Shown here piece by piece: positions 6,761 to 14,044 of a DNA stretch of 17,154 nt. Below the pieces are notes generated by a model, which had not been told where the DNA came from, ran no database searches, and saw nothing but the letters and a program-made list of their open reading frames with translations. Source of the DNA: Sedimenticola sp. (lineage in GTDB: Bacteria; Pseudomonadota; Gammaproteobacteria; Chromatiales; Chromatiaceae); contig JAUXBK010000028.1 in assembly GCA_030619405.1 (NCBI GenBank), positions 1 to 17,154 on the forward strand. The letters are read 5' to 3'. Position 1 is the first letter of the stretch, and each line of letters begins with the position of its first letter. A program made the position numbers and the translations under genes.

Positions 6761-8431
6761 GTGAAAACGTTCGATCATCGCAAATACCGTCCCGTACCAG
6801 CAGTACCGCTGGCCCGCCGGACCTGGCCTGGGCGTATCATTGAGAAAGCCCCCCGCTGGGCCAGTGTAGATCTGCGTGATGGAAATCAGGCCCTGCTGGA
6901 GCCGATGAGTGTGGGCCAGAAACGCAGGCTCTGGGGGTTGCTGGTGGGACTGGGTTTCAAGGAGATCGAGATCGGGTTCCCGTCGGCCAGTCAGCCGGAC
7001 TATGACTTCGTCCGCTGGCTGATCGAGGAGGATCAGATCCCGGAGGATGTGACCGTGCAGGCGCTGGTGCAGGCCAGAGATGAGCTCGTAGCCCGCACCT
7101 TCGAGGCGCTCGAGGGGGCACCTCGGGCAATCGTCCATGTCTACAACTCCACCTCCACCGTGCAGCGGGAGCGGGTGTTCGGCAAGGATCGGGAAGGGAT
7201 TACCGCCATCGCCCGGCATGGCGCGCAGCTGCTGCAGCGGGAGGCGGTAAAGTATCCGGAGACGGAGTGGGTGTTCCAGTATTCACCGGAGAGCTTCACC
7301 AGCACCGAGATGGCGTATGCCGTGGAGGTGTGTGAGGCGGTGCTGGACGTCTGGCAGCCGACGCCGGAGCAGCCCTGCATCATCAACCTGCCGGCTACGG
7401 TCGAGGTAGCCACCCCCAATCTGTTCGCCGATCAGGTGGAGTACTTCGCCACCCACATCAGCCGGCGTGACAGTATCATATTGTCGCTGCATACCCACAA
7501 CGACCGAGGCTGTGCAGTCGCGGCGGCGGAACTCGCTCTGCTCGCGGGGGCTGATCGAGTGGAGGGGACCCTGCTCGGGAACGGTGAGCGCACCGGCAAC
7601 ATGGATATCGTCACCATGGCGATGAATCTTTACAGTCAGGGGGTGGACCCGGAACTCGACCTGTCCAACCCGGATGAGATCATCCAGGTGGTGACGGAGT
7701 GTACCGGGATCCCTCCGCACCCGCGCCACCCGTGGATCGGCGAACTGGTCTACACGGCCTTCTCCGGCAGCCACCAGGATGCCATCCGCAAGTGTCTGCA
7801 CCTGCAGCAGCCGGGCGAACACTGGCAAGTGGCCTACCTGCCCATCGACCCGAAGGATCTGGGGCGTGACTATCAGGCGGTGATCCGGGTCAACAGCCAG
7901 TCGGGCAAGGGTGGGATCGCGTTCGTGCTGGAACGGGACTACGGGCTCAGCCTGCCCCGCTGGATGCAGGTGGAGCTGGCCCAGGTGGTGCAGCGCGTGA
8001 GTGAGCGCCAGGCCGGGGAGATCGACAGCGCTGCTATCCATGCCCTGTTTCTGGAGCGGTTCGTGGTGGACCAGGCGCCGCTGCGGTTGCGCGGCTACAG
8101 GCTGGACCGTGACCGCAACGATGCCATCGAGGTGAGCCTCGAGGAGGCAGATGGAGAGCTTGTGGTTCTGCAGGGGGCGGGGGAAGGGGCCATCTCCGCT
8201 TTTGTCGATGCCTGGGTGAGACACACCGGTCAGCAGCTCAACGTCATCGATTATCGTGAGCATGCGATCGGCGAGGGGACGGATGCGGAGGCGATTGCCT
8301 ATGTCCTGCTCAATATCGACGGGGTGCGGGTGGCGGCGGCGGCCTTCGATCACGACACCGTCAGCGCCTCGCTCAAGGCGGTACTGTCGGCCCTGAATCA
8401 GGCGCGGACCCAGAGGAGGCGAGCGGCCTGA
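6761..8431 (+). CDS. leuA: 2-isopropylmalate synthase, long (yeast/actinobacterial) type
   Basis: LeuA condenses acetyl-CoA with 2-oxoisovalerate, the committed step of leucine synthesis, and is normally feedback-inhibited by leucine. The GTG at 6761 gives 556 aa and has TGAGGA upstream. An in-frame ATG at 6695 would add 22 residues without a ribosome site and would run into the leader hairpin. An N-terminal segment (RTWPGRIIEKAPRWASVDLR) typical of the yeast/actinobacterial LeuA class precedes the TIM barrel. Catalytic and metal residues are in LRDGNQ (38-43), His244 and His246 of HTHNDRG, and Asn274 of GNGERTGN. After about residue 400 comes the C-terminal allosteric leucine-binding domain, ending in a basic tail (RTQRRRAA). 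It converges on trpE. Confidence 0.95.
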   Translation: MKTFDHRKYRPVPAVPLARRTWPGRIIEKAPRWASVDLRDGNQALLEPMSVGQKRRLWGLLVGLGFKEIEIGFPSASQPDYDFVRWLIEEDQIPEDVTVQALVQARDELVARTFEALEGAPRAIVHVYNSTSTVQRERVFGKDREGITAIARHGAQLLQREAVKYPETEWVFQYSPESFTSTEMAYAVEVCEAVLDVWQPTPEQPCIINLPATVEVATPNLFADQVEYFATHISRRDSIILSLHTHNDRGCAVAAAELALLAGADRVEGTLLGNGERTGNMDIVTMAMNLYSQGVDPELDLSNPDEIIQVVTECTGIPPHPRHPWIGELVYTAFSGSHQDAIRKCLHLQQPGEHWQVAYLPIDPKDLGRDYQAVIRVNSQSGKGGIAFVLERDYGLSLPRWMQVELAQVVQRVSERQAGEIDSAAIHALFLERFVVDQAPLRLRGYRLDRDRNDAIEVSLEEADGELVVLQGAGEGAISAFVDAWVRHTGQQLNVIDYREHAIGEGTDAEAIAYVLLNIDGVRVAAAAFDHDTVSASLKAVLSALNQARTQRRRAA

Positions 8432-8507
8432 CCAAAGCGTTCAGTAACTATTCAGTATTGCCCATGACCCCTAAATTCAGTGCTAAATCCCAATGTATGC
8501 TGAACAG

Positions 8508-8602
8508 TTACAGCGTAACCGTTCACTCCCCCTGCCGTTTTGAACCCCTCACCCTGAGGGAGAGGGGATTTTAGGAGGGGGGACTGAACGGTTACGTTAC
8601 AG
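8508..8602. mobile_element. MITE-like element with terminal inverted repeats and 6-bp direct repeats
   Basis: An 83-bp core (8514-8596) has terminal arms CGTAACCGTTCACTCCCC (8514-8531) and GGGGACTGAACGGTTACG (8579-8596), complementary at 17 of 18 positions. It is flanked on both sides by TTACAG (8508-8513 and 8597-8602), which looks like a target-site duplication. The shared sequence extends to GTTACAGCG if one base is allowed to belong to either side. The interior holds a second hairpin, CCCCTC...GAGGGG with CCCTGAGGG at its centre. It carries no coding capacity. It lies in the 210-bp gap between the convergent leuA and trpE genes and could also serve as a bidirectional 3' hairpin. Confidence 0.5.
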
Positions 8603-8603
8603 C

Positions 8604-8634
8604 GCGCGTTCCCACGCTCTGCATGGGAACGCGC
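8604..8634. repeat. GTTCCCA-type hairpin repeat
   Basis: GCGCGTTCCCA (8604-8614) pairs perfectly with TGGGAACGCGC (8624-8634) around a 9-nt loop. Palindromes with a GCGTTCCCACGC...GCGTGGGAACGC consensus are frequent dispersed intergenic repeats in several gammaproteobacteria (recalled, not searched). It lies eight bases past the trpE stop codon, so it would be in the 3' end of the trpE transcript. No T-tract follows. Confidence 0.55.
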
Positions 8635-8641
8635 CCCGCGC

Positions 8642-10144
8642 TCAGAGCCCCCCGGTGTCACACCTGTCATCGACCTGGAGGCCGGCTTCGGCCAGCTCCA
8701 CTGCCCGGAACACGGCACGTCCCTTGTTCATGGTCTCCTTCCACTCCAGCTGGGGCAGGGAATCGGCCACGATGCCGGCGCCGGCCTGTATGTGCAGGGT
8801 GCCTCCCTTGATCACCGCCGTGCGGATGGCGATGGCGGTGTCCATGTTGCCGTTCCATGAGAGGTAGCCGACGGCGCCCGAGTAGATGCCCCGTTTTACC
8901 GGCTCCAGCTCGTCGATGATCTCCATCGCCCGGATCTTCGGTGCGCCGCTCACGGTGCCGGCCGGGAAGGTGGCGCGCAGTACGTCGATGGCGGTCATCC
9001 CCGGCTGCAGCCGCCCGGTGACATTGGAGACGATGTGCATGACGTGGGAGTAGCGCTCTACGATCATCCGGTCGGTGAGTTTCACGCTGCCGATCTCTGC
9101 CACCCGCCCGGCGTCGTTGCGGCCCAGGTCGATCAGCATCAGGTGCTCGGCCAGCTCCTTGGGGTCCGCCAGCAGCTCCTGTTCCAGCGCCAGATCCTCC
9201 TCCTCCGTGTGGCCCCGGCGGCGGGTGCCGGCGATGGGTCGCACGGTCACCTCTCCATCCTCCAATCGGGTCAGGATCTCCGGCGAGGAGCCGACCACAT
9301 GAAACTCCCCCATATTCAGCAAGTACATGTAGGGCGAGGGGTTGAGCCCCCGCAGGGCGCGATAAAGGTCGAGAGGGGAGGCGTGGAACGGAATCGAGAG
9401 GCGCTGGGAGAGCACCACCTGCATACAGTCGCCCTCCAGGATGTACTCCTTGGTGCGCTCCACCGCCTGTTTGAAGCCCGCTTCTGTGAAACCCGAGATG
9501 AAGTGGGACTCGTCGATTCGGTTCGGCCGGCCGGTGGGCTGCGCTGGCAGGGGTGAGCGCATCCGTTGGACCACTTCCCGCAACCGCTTCTGGCCCGATG
9601 CATAGGTACCCCCGCTGACAGGGTCCACGTGAACGATCACATAGAGTCGCCCCCGCAGGTTGTCGAATACTACAATCTCGTCCGAGACCAGCAGTAGTAT
9701 GTCCGGTGTGCCTATCGGGTCGGGGTTGGGGCAGCGGGCCAGTTTGGGCTCGATATAGCGAATGGTGTCATAGCCGAAATAACCCACCAGGCCGCCGGTG
9801 AACCGGGGCAGGTCGTCATGCTTTGCCACCCGGTAGCGCTGCTGGAAGGCCTCGATGAATGCCAGCGGATCCTGTTCCTCCCGCGTCTCCACCACGGCGC
9901 CGTCGGTCTTGATGGTAATGTGGTTGCCGTGCACGCTCAGCAGGGTTCGGCAGGGCAGGCCGATGATGGAGTAGCGCCCCCATTTCTCTCCGCCCTGGAC
10001 CGATTCGAACAAGTAGGAGTAGGGGCCGTCCGCCAGCTTGATATAGGTGCTGAGGGGGGTGTCGAGATCGGCCAGGATCTCGCACATCAAAGGGATACGG
10101 TTATGACCTTCCCGGGCCAGTTTGTCGAAACGGTCAGGGGTCAT
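8642..10144 (-). CDS. trpE: Anthranilate synthase chorismate-binding subunit (component I)
   Basis: TrpE converts chorismate and ammonia (from TrpG) to anthranilate and pyruvate. The 500-aa length is normal. The N-terminal tryptophan feedback region is intact, with FES at 46-48 followed by GGEKWGRYSIIG. The chorismate-utilising domain shows AGTRRRG (305-311), LIDLGRNDAGRV (337-348), HVMHIVSNV with His370, and PAGTVSGAPKIRAMEIIDELEP (395-415). GAGIVADSLPQLEWKET contributes the late metal-binding Glu. The ATG at 10144 follows a GGAGAG site. Its start is 18 nt from the end of gph, so rpe-gph-trpE is one probable operon. No Trp-codon leader peptide is apparent. Its glutaminase partner trpG is 6.6 kb further on the same strand. 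Confidence 0.97.
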   Translation of the reverse strand: MTPDRFDKLAREGHNRIPLMCEILADLDTPLSTYIKLADGPYSYLFESVQGGEKWGRYSIIGLPCRTLLSVHGNHITIKTDGAVVETREEQDPLAFIEAFQQRYRVAKHDDLPRFTGGLVGYFGYDTIRYIEPKLARCPNPDPIGTPDILLLVSDEIVVFDNLRGRLYVIVHVDPVSGGTYASGQKRLREVVQRMRSPLPAQPTGRPNRIDESHFISGFTEAGFKQAVERTKEYILEGDCMQVVLSQRLSIPFHASPLDLYRALRGLNPSPYMYLLNMGEFHVVGSSPEILTRLEDGEVTVRPIAGTRRRGHTEEEDLALEQELLADPKELAEHLMLIDLGRNDAGRVAEIGSVKLTDRMIVERYSHVMHIVSNVTGRLQPGMTAIDVLRATFPAGTVSGAPKIRAMEIIDELEPVKRGIYSGAVGYLSWNGNMDTAIAIRTAVIKGGTLHIQAGAGIVADSLPQLEWKETMNKGRAVFRAVELAEAGLQVDDRCDTGGL

Positions 10145-10162
10145 CGCTCTCTCCGGATGGGG

Positions 10163-10831
10163 TTACAGAATCCCTTTCAGCTCGACGAAGGAGTCGATCA
10201 CCGCATCCGGCTTCGCATCCTGGATGTCGTTGCCGTGGTTATAACCGTAACTGACGCAGATGATCTGGAAGCCGGCTGCCCGGGCCGCCTTTACGTCGCT
10301 GACCGAGTCACCCAGCATCAGGCACGTTTCGGGGGGGGTATCGAAATGCTCCGCGGCGTGCAGCAGGGGCAGGGGGTCCGGCTTCTTTCGCGGCAGGGTG
10401 TCGCCGCTGATGACGATGGCGAAGCGGTCGTAGACTCCCAGCGCTTCGAGCAGGGGCAGGGTGAAGCGGGCCGCCTTGTTGGTGATGCAGCCGATGGTGT
10501 AACCAGCGGAATCCAGGTAGTCGAGCCCCTCGCTCACACCGGGATAGAGCCGGGAACGCTCGCCATTGTGGCGGTCGTAGAGTTCGACGAAGAGGGGGTA
10601 GGCCCGTTCGAACCCGACCTCGTCGGGCTCACCATCGAGCTGCCCGGTCAGGGCGCGCTTTACCAGCCGTTCGACGCCGTTGCCTACCCAGTCCCGCACC
10701 CGTGCCTCGCCCCAGGGTTCACGACCGATCTGCTCCATCATGCCATCCACGCAGAAGGTGAGGTCGGGCACGCTGTCCACCAGGGTGCCGTCGAGATCGA
10801 TCATGATCAGTTTTGGTTTTTTGATTGTCAT
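10163..10831 (-). CDS. gph: Phosphoglycolate phosphatase (HAD superfamily)
   Basis: The enzyme dephosphorylates 2-phosphoglycolate, formed by RuBisCO oxygenation or DNA 3'-end repair, to glycolate. At 222 aa it is typical of bacterial Gph. HAD motif I is DLDGT (12-16) with nucleophile Asp12 and acid/base Asp14. Motif II Thr118 is in ITNKA, motif III Lys150 in RKKPDP, and motif IV is GDSVSD (174-179). A helical cap domain occupies about residues 20-95. The ribosome site is weak. It lies between rpe and trpE, the order seen in Pseudomonas and many relatives, and 114 nt separate it from rpe. Other HAD phosphatases of the same fold cannot be fully excluded, but the context supports gph. Confidence 0.92.
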   Translation of the reverse strand: MTIKKPKLIMIDLDGTLVDSVPDLTFCVDGMMEQIGREPWGEARVRDWVGNGVERLVKRALTGQLDGEPDEVGFERAYPLFVELYDRHNGERSRLYPGVSEGLDYLDSAGYTIGCITNKAARFTLPLLEALGVYDRFAIVISGDTLPRKKPDPLPLLHAAEHFDTPPETCLMLGDSVSDVKAARAAGFQIICVSYGYNHGNDIQDAKPDAVIDSFVELKGIL

Positions 10832-10945
10832 CGTCTTGTCTGGGTTTTCGCTCTGATAATCTATAAGCTTGCAGAAGTAGATCCAGTCTGACGAACTGGA
10901 ATTACGTGTGAGCGGATCGTTTATCCCGGTCGCTGGTCGAGCAGG

Positions 10946-11632
10946 CTAAACTTTTGCCAGCTGGTCGCGCATCTGCTGGATGACGGTGTCGTACAGGTGG
11001 GGATCGGAATCGTTGGCTTTGCCAAAGATGCCGGAACCGGCGACGAAGGTGTCTGCGCCGGCGGCTGCAATCTCGGCAATGTTGTCGACCTTGGCGCCAC
11101 CATCGATCTCAAGGCGGATCTCCAGGCCCGACTCGTCGATCCGTTTACGGCATTCGCGCAGCTTGTCCAGCGCGGCCGGGATGAAGCTCTGGCCGCCAAA
11201 CCCCGGGTTGACGGACATGATCAGGATCATGTCGGTCTTGTCCATCACATAATCCAGGTGACTCAACGGGGTGGAGGGGTTGAACACCAGCCCGGACTTG
11301 CAGCCCTGTTCCCGGATCAGCTGCAGGGAACGGTCGATGTGTTCACTGGCCTCCGGGTGAAAGGTGATGTAGGTGGCCCCTGCCTTGGCGAAGTCAGGGA
11401 TGATGCGGTCCACCGGCTTGACCATCATGTGTACGTCCACGGGGGCGGTGATACCGTGCTTGCGCAGGGCCTCGCATACCAGCGGGCCGATGGTCAGATT
11501 CGGTACGTAGTGGTTGTCCATGACATCGAAATGCACGAAGTCGGCACCGGCCGCCAGTACATTGTCCACCTCTTCCCCGAGTTTGGCGAAATCCGCCGAA
11601 AGGATGGAGGGAGCGATTTTGTAGTCTGCCAT
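10946..11632 (-). CDS. rpe: Ribulose-phosphate 3-epimerase
   Basis: Rpe interconverts ribulose-5-phosphate and xylulose-5-phosphate in the pentose phosphate and Calvin cycles. The ATG at 11632 (228 aa) follows an AGGAG site. An 18-residue extension to 11686 looks non-homologous. It is a TIM-barrel protein with APSILSADF (7-15), metal-binding His34 and Asp36 in VHFDVMDNHYVPN, and His68 in DVHMMV. The phosphate loop MSVNPGFGGQ is at 139-148, catalytic Asp177 is in EIDGG, and the second phosphate loop is in VAGSGIFG. All expected residues are present. It is the first gene of rpe-gph-trpE and divergent from the hydrolase gene. Confidence 0.96.
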   Translation of the reverse strand: MADYKIAPSILSADFAKLGEEVDNVLAAGADFVHFDVMDNHYVPNLTIGPLVCEALRKHGITAPVDVHMMVKPVDRIIPDFAKAGATYITFHPEASEHIDRSLQLIREQGCKSGLVFNPSTPLSHLDYVMDKTDMILIMSVNPGFGGQSFIPAALDKLRECRKRIDESGLEIRLEIDGGAKVDNIAEIAAAGADTFVAGSGIFGKANDSDPHLYDTVIQQMRDQLAKV

Positions 11633-11669
11633 GATGGTTCTCCTGGGACGGGTATTACCGGTATTAAGA

Positions 11670-11697
11670 ATATTAGAAACTACCAACTCTACCTCAA
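11670..11697 (-). promoter_or_regulatory. Possible promoter of rpe-gph-trpE
   Basis: On the minus strand TTGAGG (11692-11697) lies 16 bp from TAATAT (11670-11675), each a partial sigma70 match. This would start transcription about 30 nt before the rpe ATG. A TACCGGTA palindrome (11656-11663) lies at the expected start region and might be an operator. The evidence is weak. Confidence 0.3.
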
Positions 11698-11759
11698 TCG
11701 GTTGTTTTTTTCACGTCTCTGGCGATGTGGGCCAGCAATACTCAATATGGAGTCGGAAT

Positions 11760-12626
11760 ATGCGTAACGCTTTTTTTGCACAGATGGGTTGGCGCCTTCT
11801 GTTCGTTGGTTTGCTGTGGCTGTTGGCCGGGTGGAGCCTGGCCTCGGACCGGGTACGGGAGCAGCGCATCGCCAACGAGATAGAGGATGCGATCGTGGTG
11901 GGGGACCCGCTGTGGTTGAAGGCAGGCGACACGGAGTTTCTGGCTATCCACACCCCCGCCGAAAAAGGGCCTGTGCGGGGCGGGGTGATCATTCTGCATG
12001 GGCGGGGGGCGCACCCGAACTGGGTCGATGTGGTGCAGCCGTTGCGTTCCATCCTTCCGGCTCATCGCTGGGAGACCCTGTCGTTGCAGATGCCGGTGAC
12101 GGCTGTGGACGCGCCCGGTGGCGCCTGGGCCGGGCTGATACCAGAGGCTACACCCCGTATCATGGAAGGCATCGAATTCTTTCGTCAGCGGGGCATAAAC
12201 AACCTGATACTGATAGGGCACAGCCTGGGGGCGCGGATGGCGGTGGAGTTCGAGGCCGCCGCCGCACCCCCGGAGATCGAGGCCCTGGTTGCAGTCGGCC
12301 TGCCAGCGGACCGCAAAGAGCGGGACGGTGGCACCCTCGGTGGTTTGAGGCGGATCCGGGTGCCGGTGCTGGATATCTATGGCAGCCGGGATATTCCTCG
12401 GGTACGCGATACTGCCCGGTTACGCGCGATTGCGGCCCGGGCGGGAGGTAACAGTGCTTATACCCAGGTGGAGATCGCGGGCGCGGATCACTTCTTTCTG
12501 GGTCTGGATGCGATGCTGGTGGCGAGGGTGCAGGGCTGGATCGCCAGGTTCGGGGGGGCGGGCCCGATGGCGCTGCCCAGCGGCAGCGAAGGAGAGACCA
12601 TAGAGGTGCCTCCTCCCGCTCAATGA
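11760..12626 (+). CDS. Exported alpha/beta hydrolase of unknown substrate (DUF3530-like)
   Basis: The 288-aa protein has an N-terminal signal sequence: hydrophobic residues 10-28 (GWRLLFVGLLWLLAGWSLA) suggest cleavage near residue 28-30 and a periplasmic location. The rest is an alpha/beta-hydrolase fold. An oxyanion-region GGVIILHGRGAHPNW comes first, then the nucleophile Ser155 in GHSLG. Asp211 is in YGSRD and His244 in ADHFF, a complete Ser-Asp-His triad. The overall pattern fits proteins labelled DUF3530 (recalled). A GGAG site precedes the ATG at 11760, and the upstream 43 in-frame codons lack signal-peptide character. It is divergent from rpe and appears to be a single-gene unit ended by a terminator. 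An ester or peptide bond substrate is likely but cannot be named. Confidence 0.85.
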   Translation: MRNAFFAQMGWRLLFVGLLWLLAGWSLASDRVREQRIANEIEDAIVVGDPLWLKAGDTEFLAIHTPAEKGPVRGGVIILHGRGAHPNWVDVVQPLRSILPAHRWETLSLQMPVTAVDAPGGAWAGLIPEATPRIMEGIEFFRQRGINNLILIGHSLGARMAVEFEAAAAPPEIEALVAVGLPADRKERDGGTLGGLRRIRVPVLDIYGSRDIPRVRDTARLRAIAARAGGNSAYTQVEIAGADHFFLGLDAMLVARVQGWIARFGGAGPMALPSGSEGETIEVPPPAQ

Positions 12627-12630
12627 GGGT

Positions 12631-12680
12631 GGGAAAACCAGAATATGATGTTGGCCAGACGTTGGCTTTCCCTGTTTTTT
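12631..12680 (+). terminator. Probable Rho-independent terminator after the hydrolase gene
   Basis: GGGAAAACC (12631-12639) pairs with GGCTTTCCC (12664-12672) at eight of nine positions. Two bases later comes a run of six T (12675-12680). The loop of about 24 nt is large, which lowers confidence. The element begins just after the hydrolase stop codon. Confidence 0.5.
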
Positions 12681-12723
12681 ATCGGGTGGAGCAGTGCGAA
12701 CCGAATTCATATCGAGAAAAAAT

Positions 12724-12752
12724 TTGCACCAGTTCTCACTCCAGACTAGAGT
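12724..12752 (+). promoter_or_regulatory. Candidate sigma70 promoter of aapJQMP
   Basis: TTGCAC (12724-12729) and TAGAGT (12747-12752) are separated by 17 bp, and each matches four of six consensus positions. This would give a leader of about 130 nt before aapJ, containing a short GAATCC/GGATTC hairpin (12814-12827). No sigma54 promoter was found. The rest of the 260-bp gap before aapJ shows no gene I can support. Confidence 0.35.
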
Positions 12753-12886
12753 CGTACGTGCGCAAGCCCTTAGGTCAGATAAGGCGGCGGAAGCTGCATA
12801 ACTGGCACCTGATGAATCCCCGGATTCAGCTGGGGAAGAAAATTTAGAAAAACCTCATCTACAACATCAAAGGAATATCGTATCTT

Positions 12887-13909
12887 ATGAAGAAAATCCA
12901 TGTTATCGCTTCAGCCATGGCAGTTTGCACGCTGCTCTCCAGCGCCGTCTTTGCCGGTTCCACACTGAATTCGGTCAAGAAGAAGGGATTCGTCCAATGC
13001 GGTGTAAACACCGGCGTACCGGGTTTCGCCACTACCGATGACAAGGGTAACTGGAAGGGGATCGATGTAGACGTCTGCCGTTCTGTGGCCGCCGCTGTTT
13101 TCGGTGATGCCTCGAAAGTGAAATATACTCCGCTCACCGCAAAGGAGCGTTTTACCGCCCTGCAGTCTGGTGAGATCGACATGCTCTCCCGCAATACTAC
13201 CTGGACCCTGACCCGCGACTCTTCGCTGGGGCTCAACTTCGCCGGCGTCAACTACTATGATGGACAGGGTTTTCTGGTCAAAAAGAGCCTGGGGGTGAAG
13301 AGCGCCATGGAGATGGATGGGGCCTCCTTCTGCATCCAGGCCGGTACCACTACTGAGCTGAACCTGGCCGACTATTTTCGCGCCAACAAGATGTCCTACA
13401 CCCCCATCACCTTCGACAAGTCTGCCGAGACGGCGCAAGCCTTCGATGCAGGCCGTTGCGATGCCCTCACCTCTGACCAGTCCCAGCTCTATGCCCTGCG
13501 TATCCAGCTGAAAGACCCCGACAGTGCCATGGTGCTGCCCGAGGTGATCTCCAAGGAACCCCTCGGCCCCGTGGTGCGTCAGGGTGACGATGACTGGTTC
13601 AATATCGTACGCTGGTCCCTGTTCGCCATGCTCAATGCCGAGGAGTACGGCGTCAACTCCGAGAATGTGGACCAGCTGGCTGCCACCAGCAAGGACCCCA
13701 ATGTTCGTCGCCTGCTGGGCCTCGAGGGCATCAAAGGTAAGGGCCTGGGCCTGCGTGACAATTGGGCTGCTATCATCATCAAGCAGGTAGGCAACTACTC
13801 TGAGTCGTTCGAGCGCAACGTCGGCCTGGACAGCCCGCTGAAGATCTCACGTGGTCTCAACGCACTGTGGAGCCAGGGTGGCCTCCAGTATGCCCCGCCG
13901 ATCCGCTGA
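12887..13909 (+). CDS. aapJ: General L-amino acid ABC transporter, periplasmic binding protein
   Basis: AapJ captures amino acids in the periplasm for the AapQMP importer. The 340-aa length matches the AapJ subgroup, which is longer than typical 250-aa polar amino acid binding proteins. A signal peptide (residues 1-23, cleavage VFA-GS) has a lysine n-region and hydrophobic core. The family-3 solute-binding signature is visible in CGVNTGVPGFATTDDKGNW and GIDVDVCRSVAAAVFG, followed by FTALQSGEIDML and, later, QAFDAGRCDALTSDQSQL. The C-terminal NYSESFERNVG and GLNALWSQGGLQYAPP segments are typical of AapJ. AAGGA lies 12 nt before the ATG, slightly long spacing. The specificity (broad polar amino acids) is inferred from the family. 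Confidence 0.94.
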   Translation: MKKIHVIASAMAVCTLLSSAVFAGSTLNSVKKKGFVQCGVNTGVPGFATTDDKGNWKGIDVDVCRSVAAAVFGDASKVKYTPLTAKERFTALQSGEIDMLSRNTTWTLTRDSSLGLNFAGVNYYDGQGFLVKKSLGVKSAMEMDGASFCIQAGTTTELNLADYFRANKMSYTPITFDKSAETAQAFDAGRCDALTSDQSQLYALRIQLKDPDSAMVLPEVISKEPLGPVVRQGDDDWFNIVRWSLFAMLNAEEYGVNSENVDQLAATSKDPNVRRLLGLEGIKGKGLGLRDNWAAIIIKQVGNYSESFERNVGLDSPLKISRGLNALWSQGGLQYAPPIR

Positions 13910-13924
13910 AGATTGCGCACTATC

Positions 13925-13949
13925 CGGGCCACGGGTTCCCCGTGGCCCG
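13925..13949 (+). other. Intercistronic hairpin between aapJ and aapQ
   Basis: CGGGCCACGGG (13925-13935) pairs perfectly with CCCGTGGCCCG (13939-13949), giving an 11-bp GC-rich stem with a 3-nt loop. It begins 15 nt after the aapJ stop codon. No T-run follows, so it should not terminate fully. Such stable hairpins after binding-protein genes are known to protect the upstream mRNA and give more binding protein than permease. That role is inferred here. Confidence 0.7.
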
Positions 13950-14044
13950 AACTCCGGTAACACCCAATCCAAGCTGGCACTGTACAGACAGGCTCATGGT
14001 GATCCGCCTCCGATCGGTGCCGCAACAGAAAGATCGATGGGCTT

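Noticed and set aside
12801..12822. Possible sigma54 promoter (TGGCAC) before aapJ
   Set aside because: The required GC of the -12 element is missing at the right distance.
12623..12847. 74-codon frame between the hydrolase and aapJ
   Set aside because: It covers the probable terminator and the aapJ promoter and has no domain character.
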